Shown: piece by piece, positions 26,892 through 38,087 of the stretch | Layout of the letters: every line of letters starts with the position of its first letter | Numbering within the stretch: position 1 is the stretch's first letter | NCBI GenBank assembly: GCA_003567315.1 | Contig: PWZT01000067.1 | Coordinates: 1-50,424, forward strand | Source: Paracoccaceae bacterium | GTDB taxonomy: Bacteria > Pseudomonadota > Alphaproteobacteria > Rhodobacterales > Rhodobacteraceae | DNA length: 50,424 bases | Direction of reading: 5' to 3' | Translations under genes and position numbers: made by a program | The notes under the pieces: model-generated | The model's database searches: none | What the model was told of the DNA's origin: nothing | Seen by the model: only the letters and a program-made list of their open reading frames with translations

Positions 26892-27827
26892 CTAATCCTG
26901 CATCTCTTCCAGCTGGCCTTGCATGCGCGCAAGCGATTTGCGCAAGCTGCGGCTGTCCTTGCGGGCGAGCGCATGCTGGGCTGCCACGACTGTCAGGGCC
27001 GGGTGATTGCTTTGCACGCTCCGGCGGACAAGGGCTTGCAGATAGGTGGCGTCCCTCCGCCGCCTGCGCATCAGTTCCGCAAACCTTGCGGGATTGAGAC
27101 GCCCGCGAATCGCGGCCTCGATCAGCATGTCGGTCACGCCGATCCGATCCAGCGCAATCGCCGTATTCTCGCCCAGGCGCGGGGTCCGCAGCGTCGTGAC
27201 GAAGGGGCGGCGATACAGCGCCGCATGCATCGCATCGAGTGTCTGGCCCGGATCATGGACGATGAAGGCATTGCGCGCCCCATCCAGCATGTCGGGCGCA
27301 TAGCCGAAACGGCTGCGGAAATCGAGGCGGCGCTGCCATCGGAAGCGGTCTTCCCAGGGCGCGATTTCCGGGTCGAGCGTGGCTTGCGGCGCAATCGCCA
27401 GGATCGTTGCACCCGGCGCGGCAAGGCTGAACGTGCTGGCCGCGTAGCCTTGCGGCCCGGTGCCGAAGAACAGAACCCGCCGGAAGCTGTCGAAGAAGTT
27501 CGCATCGACCTGTGCGTCGAAGAAATCCAGGACTTCCGCATCGCGGTAAAACCGGTTGGCACGCGCCAGAAGCACGAGGCATGACCAGCCATGGCGTTGC
27601 GCAATCCCAAGCGCGCGGGGGCGGTGATCGGGCGCCTGTGCCCTGATTTCGCTGATATTCTCGAAGCTTACGAGCAGTGTTTCATCGCCGTCGGCGAAAA
27701 AGGCGGCGTGATGCGCTCCCAGCGGTGTGAATGCACCCAACTCATCCGCGATCTCATCGAGGCGGGCAAGCCATTCTGGCTCCGTCTGCGCCGATTTAAG
27801 GTCGATCTCCGGAAAGATATGCGTCAT
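26892..27827 (-). CDS. Conserved alpha/beta-hydrolase-like protein of unknown function
   Basis: 311 residues, cytoplasmic. I recall this family in Rhodobacteraceae under the misleading name phosphoadenosine phosphosulfate reductase, but none of the PAPS reductase motifs is visible. The middle (VLFFGTGPQGYAASTFSLAA near residues 120-139) looks like the nucleophile-elbow region of an alpha/beta hydrolase, yet the Ser position is not a serine, so catalysis is doubtful. The C-terminus is helical with basic residues (ELMRRRRRDATYLQ, SLRKSLARMQGQLEEMQ). It lies upstream of pyrC on the same strand with a 49-base gap. Confidence 0.7.
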   Translation of the reverse strand: MTHIFPEIDLKSAQTEPEWLARLDEIADELGAFTPLGAHHAAFFADGDETLLVSFENISEIRAQAPDHRPRALGIAQRHGWSCLVLLARANRFYRDAEVLDFFDAQVDANFFDSFRRVLFFGTGPQGYAASTFSLAAPGATILAIAPQATLDPEIAPWEDRFRWQRRLDFRSRFGYAPDMLDGARNAFIVHDPGQTLDAMHAALYRRPFVTTLRTPRLGENTAIALDRIGVTDMLIEAAIRGRLNPARFAELMRRRRRDATYLQALVRRSVQSNHPALTVVAAQHALARKDSRSLRKSLARMQGQLEEMQD

Positions 27828-28142
27828 CTCGGCGTCACTCGGCTTGCTGAATATTCACACTACGGTCAGCCTAGCAAGACCCTGAGTCTGCTCAAGGGCC
27901 AGATGGCCGAAATATGGCAAGAACATGACTTTTATGAACGAAACTTGCCGTCTGTGTTTCCCCAACCGGCGCAGTTTGATCCAAAACCTCGGATTGTCCT
28001 GTCTAACACACGATTATTTGACCCAGATCAATTCCGCGGCCGAGAAATTGGTTTACGAAATAGTAATGTTTTCGTTCGAGACTTTAGCTTGCAACTGAAA
28101 GCATTTTTCCTCCCTGTCCCGCTGCAGCGCGGGCCGACTTGA

Positions 28143-28170
28143 CCACCTCGGACCGCCGAGGTGGTTTTTT
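28143..28170 (+). terminator. Strong intrinsic terminator without an assigned gene
   Basis: CCACCTCGG at 28143-28151 pairs perfectly with CCGAGGTGG at 28156-28164 around ACCG, followed by six T. Orientation shows that a plus-strand transcript ends here, yet the annotated gene to the left is on the minus strand. Confidence 0.9.
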
Positions 28171-28239
28171 CTTCCCCGCGGGAAAGGCGGTTTTCTTCCC
28201 CGTGGTGAAGGTCTGACGACCGCTTGACCACGCACTGCC

Positions 28240-28268
28240 TTGCCCAGATGCGCCAACGGTTGCATACT
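28240..28268 (+). promoter_or_regulatory. Possible sigma-70-type promoter
   Basis: TTGCCC at 28240-28245 and CATACT at 28263-28268 are separated by 17 bases, 22 bases before the ATG of the exported protein at 28290. Match to consensus is moderate (four of six in each box). Confidence 0.35.
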
Positions 28269-28289
28269 GACGCAAAACGGAGGAGCACC

Positions 28290-29315
28290 ATGAGCAGGTC
28301 GAAGCAGACAGGCGCGCGCGGACGCATCGCAGCACTGTGCGTCCCGCTCGTCGGCTGCATCCTTTCCATGTGGATAGCCATCGCACCTGCGCAAGCAGAT
28401 TTGCTGCAAGATACTGACTCGAAAGACTTTCAGGATGCACTCGCGCTATGGCTCGAGGGCGATGACGCAGCAGCCATCCCGCGTTTGGCCGAGTTGGCAC
28501 AGGTGCAGGGCAATCTTGCCGCCAAGGGCCTGCTGGGGATGATCGACAAGATCGCATCGCTTCAGGGCCCGGATCTGGTGGCCCATGATCGCGCGGAGCG
28601 TCTTGCGCTGCTGCGCGCGCCCGGCGGGTTGTCGGGGCGCAACTGGATGAGCCAGATCGCCGATGAAAGCGAGTTGGCGCAGCTCTGGGTCGCATTGTGG
28701 CAAGTGCAGGGCGGGGTCGAGATCGCCCGGCGATTTGTCGAACTCGGCGAGGCGCGGGCCACGCGCGAGACGCTGCTTGTGCTGGTGAGCCGCTATGAGA
28801 CCGGGTTCGATGCCGAGGTGTTGGCGCAATCCTGGTATCCCGAGAGCCTCGTGCATCTGACCACGACGCGCGTGCTCGATCCCGACGACATCGCGGGGCG
28901 CCCGGCGGGCGACCCGATCCGCAGATTCGCCGGGCAGACAGTCTTGCAAGCAGACTTGCAGGACTGGCTCGGTGAGAGCGACCATGCGCGGCCTCTTCGT
29001 GCGGCCTGCGCCCAGCAATGCATGGAAACCAAGGCAGACTGTACGCTCGCGCTCTATCGCGCGCTCGATGGGTATTCGACCCTGCTGCTGCTGGGCAGCC
29101 CGATCGCGGCCTTGATCCCCGATCAGGAATTTGCGCAAAGCCAGCGGGCGATTGACGCGGTCGCGCGCCGGATCATGCTCAAGCACTCCGCGCGGACGCG
29201 CCACTCGCTAATGCGCCAGATCGACCAGATCGATGCCTGCGCGGCAAGCTGGCTGCGTGCTGAATTCGAGCGCTATTATCCGAAATCACGCGAGCGCCCG
29301 GCGAGCGCGGATTGA
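28290..29315 (+). CDS. Exported helical protein of unknown function
   Basis: 341 residues. The N-terminus is basic followed by a hydrophobic core (IAALCVPLVGCILSMWIAIA) and a likely signal cleavage after APAQA. The mature part is mostly helical with a possible Sel1/TPR-like start (FQDALALWLEGDDAAAIPRLAELA). Four cysteines occur in the mature part, three of them in RAACAQQCMETKADC. I do not recognise a family. GGAGGAG before the ATG at 28290 gives strong initiation. It stands alone, convergent with rsmA (four bases between stops). Confidence 0.75.
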   Translation: MSRSKQTGARGRIAALCVPLVGCILSMWIAIAPAQADLLQDTDSKDFQDALALWLEGDDAAAIPRLAELAQVQGNLAAKGLLGMIDKIASLQGPDLVAHDRAERLALLRAPGGLSGRNWMSQIADESELAQLWVALWQVQGGVEIARRFVELGEARATRETLLVLVSRYETGFDAEVLAQSWYPESLVHLTTTRVLDPDDIAGRPAGDPIRRFAGQTVLQADLQDWLGESDHARPLRAACAQQCMETKADCTLALYRALDGYSTLLLLGSPIAALIPDQEFAQSQRAIDAVARRIMLKHSARTRHSLMRQIDQIDACAASWLRAEFERYYPKSRERPASAD

Positions 29316-29319
29316 CGCG

Positions 29320-30159
29320 TCACCGCGCCCGATCCAATTCTCGCGCCAGCGTACACCAGGCCTCGAGCCCGACCTCTTCCGCGCGCGCCGTGGGGCGAAT
29401 GTCTGCCGCCTCCAGAAGCGCCTCGATCTGCGGATGCAGCCCGCGCAGGCTGGCGCGCAGCATCTTGCGGCGCTGATTGAACCCCGCCGCGACCACGCGC
29501 TCCAGCGTTCGCGCCTCCGCAGGAAAACGCGGGCGCGCCAGTCGCGTGATATGCACAACGGCAGAGCTGACTTTCGGGGGCGGGGTAAAGGCTTCGGGCG
29601 GCAGGGTCAACACGATCCGCGCCTCTGCGCGCCACTGCACCATCAGCGCAAGCCGTCCATAGGCTTTCGCGCCGGGCTGTGCGACGATCCGCTCCGCGAC
29701 CTCGCGCTGGAACATCAGGGTCAGGCTCTCCCAGAAGGGCGGCCAGCTTTGCGGTGTCATCCAGCGGATCAGCAATTCGGTGCCCACATTATAGGGCAGG
29801 TTCGCGACCACCTTTATTGGCGCGCGCAGATGCGCCAGCGGGTCGATGGCCAGCGCGTCGCCTTCGATCACCTGCAGGCGACCGGGATAGGCTGCCGCGA
29901 TCTCGGCCAGTGCGGGCAGGCAGCGCGGATCCTTTTCCACCGCCAGCACCTTGCGCGCGCCTTCGGCCAGTAGCCCGCGCGTGAGCCCGCCCGGCCCCGG
30001 GCCGACCTCCAGAATATCGGCGCCGGTCAGATCCCCCGCCGCGCGCGCGATGCGCGAGGTCAGGTTCAGATCGAGCAGGAAATTCTGCCCGAAACTCTTC
30101 TTGGCGCGCAGATCATGGGTGCGGATCACGTAGCGCAGGGGCGGGAGCGCGTCGATCAT
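29320..30159 (-). CDS. rsmA: 16S rRNA (adenine(1518)-N6/adenine(1519)-N6)-dimethyltransferase
   Basis: 279 residues (KsgA family), dimethylates two adjacent adenines near the 3' end of 16S rRNA during small-subunit maturation. Motifs: [13 protein letters not shown] at residues 20-32, SAM site [16 protein letters not shown], and the catalytic motif [13 protein letters not shown] near residue 118. The C-terminal domain ends with [12 protein letters not shown]. It overlaps the pdxA stop by four bases, giving the usual pdxA-rsmA pair; surA, often upstream in other bacteria, is absent here. Confidence 0.95.
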   Translation of the reverse strand: MIDALPPLRYVIRTHDLRAKKSFGQNFLLDLNLTSRIARAAGDLTGADILEVGPGPGGLTRGLLAEGARKVLAVEKDPRCLPALAEIAAAYPGRLQVIEGDALAIDPLAHLRAPIKVVANLPYNVGTELLIRWMTPQSWPPFWESLTLMFQREVAERIVAQPGAKAYGRLALMVQWRAEARIVLTLPPEAFTPPPKVSSAVVHITRLARPRFPAEARTLERVVAAGFNQRRKMLRASLRGLHPQIEALLEAADIRPTARAEEVGLEAWCTLARELDRAR

Positions 30160-31121
30160 GCGCGCCGCCGCGCCATTTCGGCCGCCAGCCGGATCGCCGC
30201 GATCAGCGAGGCGGGATCGGCCAGCCCCTTGCCGGCAATGTCATAAGCCGTGCCGTGATCGGGCGAAGTGCGAATGAAGGGCAGGCCCAGTGTCACATTC
30301 ACGCCGCCCGCGAAATCGATCGTCTTGATCGGGATGAGGGCCTGATCGTGATACATGCAGATCGCCGCATCATAGCCCGCGCGCGCTTTCGCATGAAACA
30401 TGGAGTCGGCGGGCAGGGGGCCTTGCAGCACCATCCCCTCGGCGCGCAGTTTTTCGAGCACTGGCTGTATCAGCGTAATCTCTTCCTGCCCCATCGTTCC
30501 AAGCTCCCCCGCATGGGGGTTCAGCCCGGCGACAGCGAGCCGGGGATGCGCGACCCCGAAATCCTCGATCAGGGCGCGATGCGTGATGCGCAGGCTCTGT
30601 TCCAGCATGTCCGGCGTCAAGTCGCCCGGCACCTCTGCGAGGGGCAGGTGGATGGTCACAGGCACGACCCGCAGTTCCGGGCAGGCGAGCATCATCACCA
30701 CCTCGACCCCGCCAGCGAGATCCGCGAGATACTCGGTGTGTCCCGGGAAGGCGAAATTCGCCCCGGCCTTGAGCGCGGCCTTGTTGATCGGGCAGGTCAC
30801 GAGCCCCGACGCCGCGCCCGATTGCACCAAGCCTACCGCGCGCGCGATGACCTCGATCACCCCTGCCGCATGCGCGGGATCGGGTCTGCCGGGCCGCGCG
30901 GGTGCTGCGAAGGGATGCCGCAGAACGGGCAGGGCAGTGGCCGAGACGCTGCTGGCTCGCGAAAGCTCGGAAATCGCCTCCCATTGCGCATCGTTGGGCA
31001 GATGCGCGGGGTCACCGATCCAGACCAAGGGAATGGAGCCGCCAAGCGCCGCACGCGCTGCGACGGCGATTTCAGGGCCTATCCCCGCCGGGTCTCCACA
31101 ACTCATCACCAGCGGTTTCAT
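30156..31121 (-). CDS. pdxA: 4-hydroxythreonine-4-phosphate dehydrogenase
   Basis: 321 residues; NAD-dependent oxidation in the DXP-dependent pyridoxal phosphate pathway. Motifs: [14 protein letters not shown] at the N-terminus, [12 protein letters not shown], the metal site around GLNPHAGE, and [11 protein letters not shown], with [16 protein letters not shown] near the C-terminus. The ATG at 31121 matches the family start; two in-frame ATGs further upstream (31136, 31160) would add residues not expected in the family. Middle gene of mnmA-pdxA-rsmA. Confidence 0.95.
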   Translation of the reverse strand: MKPLVMSCGDPAGIGPEIAVAARAALGGSIPLVWIGDPAHLPNDAQWEAISELSRASSVSATALPVLRHPFAAPARPGRPDPAHAAGVIEVIARAVGLVQSGAASGLVTCPINKAALKAGANFAFPGHTEYLADLAGGVEVVMMLACPELRVVPVTIHLPLAEVPGDLTPDMLEQSLRITHRALIEDFGVAHPRLAVAGLNPHAGELGTMGQEEITLIQPVLEKLRAEGMVLQGPLPADSMFHAKARAGYDAAICMYHDQALIPIKTIDFAGGVNVTLGLPFIRTSPDHGTAYDIAGKGLADPASLIAAIRLAAEMARRRA

Positions 31122-31175
31122 GCGGATAGACCCCATTCCGTCCAGATATGCCGAATGCAACGCCGCGCAGCGCGG

Positions 31176-32318
31176 TCAGCCGCGCCCTTTCCAGATCCAG
31201 CCACCGCCGAAAACGCGGGTGCTGTCCGGCGCGTAGAACACACAGGCCTGCCCTGGGCTCACGCCTTCTTCAGGGTTCAGCAGTTCGACCTCGGCCTCAT
31301 GTTCTGAAATCGGCCGTATGATCGCGGGTGCAGGTGGCCGGGTCGAGCGCAGCTTGACCTCCAGCTCCCAACTCGGTTGCGAGGTGAAGGGCGCGTCGCC
31401 AAGCCAGTTGATCTCCCGCACGGGCACGCGGCGCGTGGCCAGCGCCGATTTCGGGCCGACAATCACCCGCCGCGCGTCCGGGTCCAGCCGCACGACGTAG
31501 AGTGGCTCGGACAGCCCCCCGATCCCGAGCCCCTTGCGCTGCCCGATCGTGTAATGGATCACCCCGCGATGCTGCCCGAGGATGTTTCCCTGCATGTCCA
31601 CGATCTCGCCGGGGTCCGCCGCGCCCGGGCGCAGCTTCTCGATCACGCTGGCGTAGTTGCCATCGGGCACGAAACAGATGTCCTGACTGTCGGGCTTGTC
31701 GGCAACGCTCAGCCCGTGGCGGGCGGCCAGCGCGCGTGTCTGCGCCTTGGTCTCCAGATGCCCCAGGGGAAAGCGCAGATAGTCCAACTGCTCGCGCGTG
31801 GTCGAGAACAGGAAATAGCTCTGGTCGCGAACAGGGTCTGCAGCGCGGTGCAGCTCTGCGCCATGCGGGCCCATCTTGCGCTGGATATAATGCCCGGTCG
31901 CCATGCAATCGGCCCCGAGATCGCGCGCGGTCTCCAGCAGATCGCGGAATTTGACGCGTTCATTGCACCGGATGCAGGGGACCGGCGTGGCGCCTGCCAG
32001 ATAGGCATCGGCGAATTCATCGATAACCGATTCGCGAAAATGCGATTCGTAGTCCAGCACGTAATGCGGAAACCCCATCTCCTCGGCCACGCGGCGTGCA
32101 TCGTGAATATCGCGGCCCGCGCAACACGCGCCTTTTTTCGCGAGCGCAGCGCCATGATCGTAAAGCTGCAGCGTCACGCCCACCACATCATAGCCTTCAC
32201 GCGCCAGTTCTGCCGCGACAACCGAACTGTCCACGCCGCCGGACATCGCGACGACAACGCGTGTCTCGGCAGGTGGCTTGGGCAGGCCAAGCGAATTCAT
32301 CAGCGGGTCATAGGGCAT
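31176..32318 (-). CDS. mnmA: tRNA-specific 2-thiouridylase MnmA
   Basis: 380 residues; installs sulfur at U34 of tRNA for Glu, Gln and Lys. The ATP-binding PP-loop is [18 protein letters not shown] near residue 20. The two catalytic cysteines lie in [11 protein letters not shown] and [11 protein letters not shown], as in the family. GGAGAA is correctly placed before the ATG at 32318. A good promoter lies just upstream, and pdxA follows after 54 bases. Confidence 0.95.
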   Translation of the reverse strand: MPYDPLMNSLGLPKPPAETRVVVAMSGGVDSSVVAAELAREGYDVVGVTLQLYDHGAALAKKGACCAGRDIHDARRVAEEMGFPHYVLDYESHFRESVIDEFADAYLAGATPVPCIRCNERVKFRDLLETARDLGADCMATGHYIQRKMGPHGAELHRAADPVRDQSYFLFSTTREQLDYLRFPLGHLETKAQTRALAARHGLSVADKPDSQDICFVPDGNYASVIEKLRPGAADPGEIVDMQGNILGQHRGVIHYTIGQRKGLGIGGLSEPLYVVRLDPDARRVIVGPKSALATRRVPVREINWLGDAPFTSQPSWELEVKLRSTRPPAPAIIRPISEHEAEVELLNPEEGVSPGQACVFYAPDSTRVFGGGWIWKGRG

Positions 32319-32343
32319 GTGCGTTCTCCGGGAATTGACGCAA

Positions 32344-32371
32344 AATATAAGAAAATCCTCGGTATTCTCAA
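32344..32371 (-). promoter_or_regulatory. Probable sigma-70 promoter of mnmA
   Basis: Read on the minus strand, TTGAGA (32366-32371) and TATATT (32344-32349) are separated by 16 bases and lie about 26 bases before the mnmA start. Both boxes match the consensus at five of six positions. Confidence 0.5.
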
Positions 32372-32462
32372 GAGACCAAAGGCAGCACAATCAACGCGGC
32401 GTTAAGACCATCGCGCAATTCTCGATGCATCTGTGGGCAATGGGTGAAGAAGGAATGTGCAG

Positions 32463-32741
32463 ATGTATATCAAACGCGTAGATGGTCCCCGTGCGGTAAA
32501 CCTCGATGACGGGACGATTCTGACCCTGGCGGATCTGCCGCCAAAGGACACACGACGCTGGGTCGCCAGTCGAAAGGCAATCGTGATCAAGGCCGTCGAG
32601 AACGGCCTTCTGTCGCGCGAGGCCGCGATGAAGCGCTATGCGCTGTCCGAGGAGGAGCTTCAACTCTGGCAGGACGCGATCAAGAAGCATGGGGTCGACG
32701 GGCTGAAGGTCACGACACTACAAAAGTATAGACAACCTTAA
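32463..32741 (+). CDS. sciP: DUF1153 protein SciP, CtrA inhibitor
   Basis: 92 residues. DUF1153 is the family of SciP, which in Caulobacter binds CtrA-controlled promoters and limits CtrA activity. The protein has the conserved N-terminus MYIKRVDGPRAVNLDDG and a helix-turn-helix core (LPPKDTRRWVASRKAIVIKA, then LLSREAAMKRYALSEEELQL). The ATG at 32463 is preferred over the GTG at 32457. The gene lies directly upstream of ctrA in the same direction, so regulator and inhibitor are neighbours and may share a transcript. Confidence 0.9.
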   Translation: MYIKRVDGPRAVNLDDGTILTLADLPPKDTRRWVASRKAIVIKAVENGLLSREAAMKRYALSEEELQLWQDAIKKHGVDGLKVTTLQKYRQP

Positions 32742-32808
32742 GTTGCGTTGCTACTTCTTAAAGAACGGTAACCGAGAGTTAACTTTTCCGCGAGAAAGTA
32801 GGATTAAC
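32738..32808 (+). promoter_or_regulatory. Cluster of CtrA half-sites upstream of ctrA
   Basis: Four TTAA motifs fall in the 86-base gap before ctrA, at 32738, 32758, 32779 and 32804. The second is followed after seven bases by TAAC, one base short of the full TTAA-N7-TTAA site. Such clustering suggests that CtrA controls its own gene, as known in Caulobacter. Confidence 0.5.
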
Positions 32809-32827
32809 GAAATGAAGGAGAGCCTAG

Positions 32828-33544
32828 ATGCGTGTCTTGCTTGTTGAAGATGATCCTACAACCTCGCGGAGCATCGAATTGATGCTCACGCACTCCAACT
32901 TCAATGTCTACTCCACCGAGCTTGGTGAAGAAGCGATCGAGCTCAGCAAGCTCTATGATTACGACTTGATCCTGCTTGACCTGCACCTGCCGGACATGGC
33001 GGGTCTGGAAGTGCTGCGGCAAATGCGGCTGGCGCGTGTGGATACGCCCGTGCTGATCCTGACCGGCTCCAGCGACACGGAGACCAAGTTGCGCGGTTTC
33101 GGAGGGGGGGCGGATGACTATCTGACCAAGCCCTTCCACCGCGAAGAACTTGTCGCGCGGATCCATGCCATAATCCGCCGCAGCAAGGGGCATTCGCAAT
33201 CCGTTATCCGCACAGGCAAAATATCGGTCAATCTCGACGCCAAGACAGTCGAGGTCGAGGGGCGCAGCGTGCATCTGACCGGCAAGGAATACCAGATGCT
33301 CGAGCTGTTGAGCCTGCGCAAGGGCACGACGCTGACCAAGGAGATGTTCCTCAACCACCTTTACGGCGGGATGGACGAGCCTGAACTGAAGATCATCGAT
33401 GTCTTCATCTGCAAGCTGCGCAAGAAGCTCGCGGATGCCACCGGCGGCGACAGCTATATCGATACAGTCTGGGGCCGCGGATATGTGTTGCGCGATCCGG
33501 TCGAGCAATCCGGGGAACTGACCCGCAAGGCCTTGTCGGCCTGA
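32828..33544 (+). CDS. ctrA: Cell cycle response regulator CtrA
   Basis: 238 residues: an OmpR/PhoB-type response regulator. The receiver has the phosphoacceptor Asp in [18 protein letters not shown] (about residue 51), the acidic pocket [15 protein letters not shown] and the conserved [13 protein letters not shown]. The winged-helix DNA-binding domain ([20 protein letters not shown], then [16 protein letters not shown] and TVWGRGYVL) is nearly that of Caulobacter CtrA. In Rhodobacteraceae CtrA controls motility, gene transfer agents and cell division-related genes rather than being essential. GAAGGAG precedes the ATG. Confidence 0.96.
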   Translation: MRVLLVEDDPTTSRSIELMLTHSNFNVYSTELGEEAIELSKLYDYDLILLDLHLPDMAGLEVLRQMRLARVDTPVLILTGSSDTETKLRGFGGGADDYLTKPFHREELVARIHAIIRRSKGHSQSVIRTGKISVNLDAKTVEVEGRSVHLTGKEYQMLELLSLRKGTTLTKEMFLNHLYGGMDEPELKIIDVFICKLRKKLADATGGDSYIDTVWGRGYVLRDPVEQSGELTRKALSA

Positions 33545-33605
33545 CCGAAAAGCGCGGCGCGGGGGCTGGACCTGACCGTTGAGCAGACCTATCACTTCGT
33601 CATGA

Positions 33606-35771
<2,166 letters not shown>

Positions 35772-35772
35772 C

Positions 35773-37863
35773 ATGGCCACGCGGCCGGAAATCCTGTTCC
35801 CGCTCTTTGCCGGTCTTGAGGCGCTCGGGGGGGTCGGCAAGAAAACGGCACAGCATTTCAGTGGCTTGCAGATCGAAAAACCGCGTGATCTGCTGTTTCA
35901 TCTGCCGCATAACCTGATCGACCGGGCGCGCCGCGACAGCCTGCGCGGGCTCGAGCTGCCGGCCATGGCCACTGTCGAGATCACAGTGGGCCCGCACCAT
36001 CCGCCGCGCAGCCCGAGCAGGCCGTATCGCGTGCATGTGCGCGATGCGCAGATGGAATGGCAGCTCGTCTTCTTCCATGCGCGCGGGGATTACCTCAAGA
36101 AGCTGCTCCCGACCGGGCAGAAGCGGGTGGTCTCCGGCAAGATCGAGCTGTTCGACGGCATTGCGCAGATGGTCCATCCCGACCATATCCTGCGCCCGGA
36201 GGAGGCGGTTCATCTGCCGCAAACCGAGCCGGTCTATCCGCTATGTGCCGGTGTAAGCGCCAAGGTGATGATCAAGGCCGTCGCTGGCGCGCTGGCGCGC
36301 GCGCCCGATTTGCCCGAGTGGATCGATCCGGCGCTGCTGGCCCGCGAAGGCTGGCCCGCATGGCGCGATGCGGTGGCGCGTGCGCATGCGCCTGAAACTC
36401 TGGCCGCGCTGAGCGCAAATGCACCGGCGCGGGCGCGGCTGGCCTATGATGAATTGCTGGCGCATCAACTCACGCTCGCGCTTGCGCGCGCAAGGGCGCG
36501 GCGCAAGCCGGGTCGCGCCAGCGCGCAGAGCGGGGCGTTGCAGGCCAAGGTGCTGGCGGCACTCGATTATACACCGACAAGCGCCCAGAGCCGGGCGATT
36601 GCCAAGATCGCTGCGGATATGGCGCGCCCGCAGCGCATGAACCGGCTGTTGCAGGGCGATGTCGGCGCGGGCAAGACGCTGGTGGCGCTGATGGCGCTGC
36701 TGATCGCGGTCGAGGCGGGCGGGCAGGGGGTGATGATGGCGCCGACCGAAATCCTCGCGCGGCAGCATCACGAAAGCCTTTTGCCGCTTGCGCAGGCGGC
36801 GGGGGTTCAACTCGATCTGCTCACAGGGCGCGACAAGGGTGCCGAGCGCGACCGCAAACTGGCGGATCTGGCGCATGGCCGCAGCCGGATCGTGGTCGGC
36901 ACGCATGCCGTGTTTCAGAAAACAGTCGAGTTCGCGGATTTGCGCCTTGCTGTCATTGACGAGCAGCATCGGTTCGGTGTGGCGCAACGCGCCGCGCTGT
37001 CGGCCAAGGGCGCGGGCGCGGATGTGCTGGTGATGACCGCCACCCCCATCCCGCGCTCGCTGGCGCTGGCACAATACGGGGATATGGATGTCTCGATCCT
37101 CGATGAAAAACCGCCCGGGCGGCAGCCAGTGCAAACTGCGCTGGTCTCGACCGCGCGCATGGAGGAAGTCGTGGCGCATCTGCGCGATGCCATCGCGCAA
37201 GGGCGGCAGGCCTACTGGGTCTGCCCGCTGGTCGAGGAATCCGAACTCAGCGATCTGACCGCCGCCGAAGCGCGCTTTACCCATCTGCGCGCCGCCTTGG
37301 GGGAAGGGCATGTCGGGCTGGTGCATGGCCAGCTTCCCCCCGCCGAGAAAGATGCGGCGATGGCGCGGTTCGTGGCGGGCACGACGAAAGTGCTTGTCGC
37401 CACTACCGTCATCGAGGTGGGGGTGAATGTGCCCAACGCCTCGATCATGGTGATCGAACGGGCCGAGAGCTTCGGGCTCGCGCAGCTTCACCAGTTGCGG
37501 GGTCGGGTGGGGCGCGGGGCGGCGGCCTCCACCTGCCTGTTGATGTATGAAGCCCCGCTTGGCGAAACGGCGGCCCGGCGGCTGAAGCTGCTGCGCGACA
37601 CGGAAGACGGCTTTCGCATCGCCGAGGAAGACATGGCGATACGCGGCGCGGGCGATCTGATCGGCACCGCACAATCCGGGCTGCCGCGCTTTCGCGTGGC
37701 TGATCTCGAACGCCAGACCGGGCTGATGACCCTCGCGCAACAGGATGCCCGCAAGCTCTTGCACGAGGATCCAACGCTTGACAGCACGCGCGGCGAGGCC
37801 GCACGGATCCTGCTGTGGCTCATGGAACAGGACAAGGCGATCCGCTACCTCTCAATCGGTTAA
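35773..37863 (+). CDS. recG: ATP-dependent DNA helicase RecG
   Basis: 696 residues. The N-terminal wedge domain starts LFPLFAGLEALGGVGKKTAQHF. Helicase motifs: Walker A LLQGDVGAGKTLVALMA (near residue 293), Walker B VIDEQHRFGV, TATPIPRSLALA, and motif VI QLHQLRGRVGRG. RecG remodels stalled forks and branches Holliday junctions. Its TAA stop is part of the CtrA/LexA-type site of the next gene, so the two regulatory units touch. Confidence 0.95.
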   Translation: MATRPEILFPLFAGLEALGGVGKKTAQHFSGLQIEKPRDLLFHLPHNLIDRARRDSLRGLELPAMATVEITVGPHHPPRSPSRPYRVHVRDAQMEWQLVFFHARGDYLKKLLPTGQKRVVSGKIELFDGIAQMVHPDHILRPEEAVHLPQTEPVYPLCAGVSAKVMIKAVAGALARAPDLPEWIDPALLAREGWPAWRDAVARAHAPETLAALSANAPARARLAYDELLAHQLTLALARARARRKPGRASAQSGALQAKVLAALDYTPTSAQSRAIAKIAADMARPQRMNRLLQGDVGAGKTLVALMALLIAVEAGGQGVMMAPTEILARQHHESLLPLAQAAGVQLDLLTGRDKGAERDRKLADLAHGRSRIVVGTHAVFQKTVEFADLRLAVIDEQHRFGVAQRAALSAKGAGADVLVMTATPIPRSLALAQYGDMDVSILDEKPPGRQPVQTALVSTARMEEVVAHLRDAIAQGRQAYWVCPLVEESELSDLTAAEARFTHLRAALGEGHVGLVHGQLPPAEKDAAMARFVAGTTKVLVATTVIEVGVNVPNASIMVIERAESFGLAQLHQLRGRVGRGAAASTCLLMYEAPLGETAARRLKLLRDTEDGFRIAEEDMAIRGAGDLIGTAQSGLPRFRVADLERQTGLMTLAQQDARKLLHEDPTLDSTRGEAARILLWLMEQDKAIRYLSIG

Positions 37864-37885
37864 TGTTCTTTTAATGTTCTTGACT
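37860..37885 (+). promoter_or_regulatory. LexA (SOS) box overlapping a full CtrA site
   Basis: GTTC at 37865-37868 and GTTC at 37876-37879 are separated by exactly seven bases, the known alphaproteobacterial LexA box GTTC-N7-GTTC. The same bases contain TTAA at 37860-37863 and TTAA at 37871-37874 spaced by seven, the full CtrA consensus. A TTGACT (-35-like) follows directly at 37880-37885, so binding would be expected to cover the promoter. A further GAAC-N6-GAAC lies at 37893-37906, one base short of the LexA spacing. Confidence 0.75.
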
Positions 37886-37933
37886 TGTTGCGGAACATAT
37901 GTGAACATTTGGTTAACGCTGATGGAGGTTCTG

Positions 37934-38032
37934 ATGCACAACGACAAGTTAATATTCTGGAAAGACCTCGCGGGCGCGGCTGCGCTTGCTGTCGTGATCA
38001 TTGCAACGCTTCATCTTCCGCTCTTTGCCTGA
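37934..38032 (+). CDS. 32-residue single-span membrane peptide behind a LexA box
   Basis: Start ATG at 37934 with GGAGG at 37924-37928, stop TGA at 38030-38032. The peptide begins with a short charged head ([11 protein letters not shown]) and continues as one hydrophobic helix ([20 protein letters not shown]), so it should sit in the inner membrane with the N-terminus inside. It has its own presumed promoter with overlapping LexA and CtrA sites and its own terminator, forming a compact unit between recG and trmFO. SOS-induced tiny membrane proteins are known: SidA of Caulobacter blocks division and TisB of Escherichia coli depolarises the membrane. I do not claim sequence homology to either; the likeness is in size, topology and control. 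Confidence 0.7.
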   Translation: MHNDKLIFWKDLAGAAALAVVIIATLHLPLFA

Positions 38033-38087
38033 CTGCCTGCGGGTCACGCCACTGCTCACTCAGCCTGTCCAAGCCTGACCCCACTTG

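Larger units (their letters stand above)
27828..28289. other. Lower-GC gene-poor stretch ending in a strong plus-strand terminator
   Basis: About 460 bases between two divergent genes, visibly less GC-rich than the flanks up to 28110. On the plus strand a frame from an ATG at 27903 (AAGGG five bases before it) runs 79 codons and stops at 28140-28142, one base before the terminator stem. Its codon use (TTA, ATA, CGA, AGT) differs from the neighbours and I recognise no family. On the minus strand a six-codon frame at 28084-28104 has an excellent AGGGAGG. A 12-base direct repeat TTTTCTTCCCCG occurs at 28167 and 28191. Either a small RNA, a short foreign gene or a leader would explain the terminator; the sequence alone does not decide. 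Confidence 0.5.

Noticed and set aside
37893-37906. Second LexA box GAAC-N6-GAAC
   Set aside because: The spacer is six bases instead of the required seven, so it was not called as an independent site.
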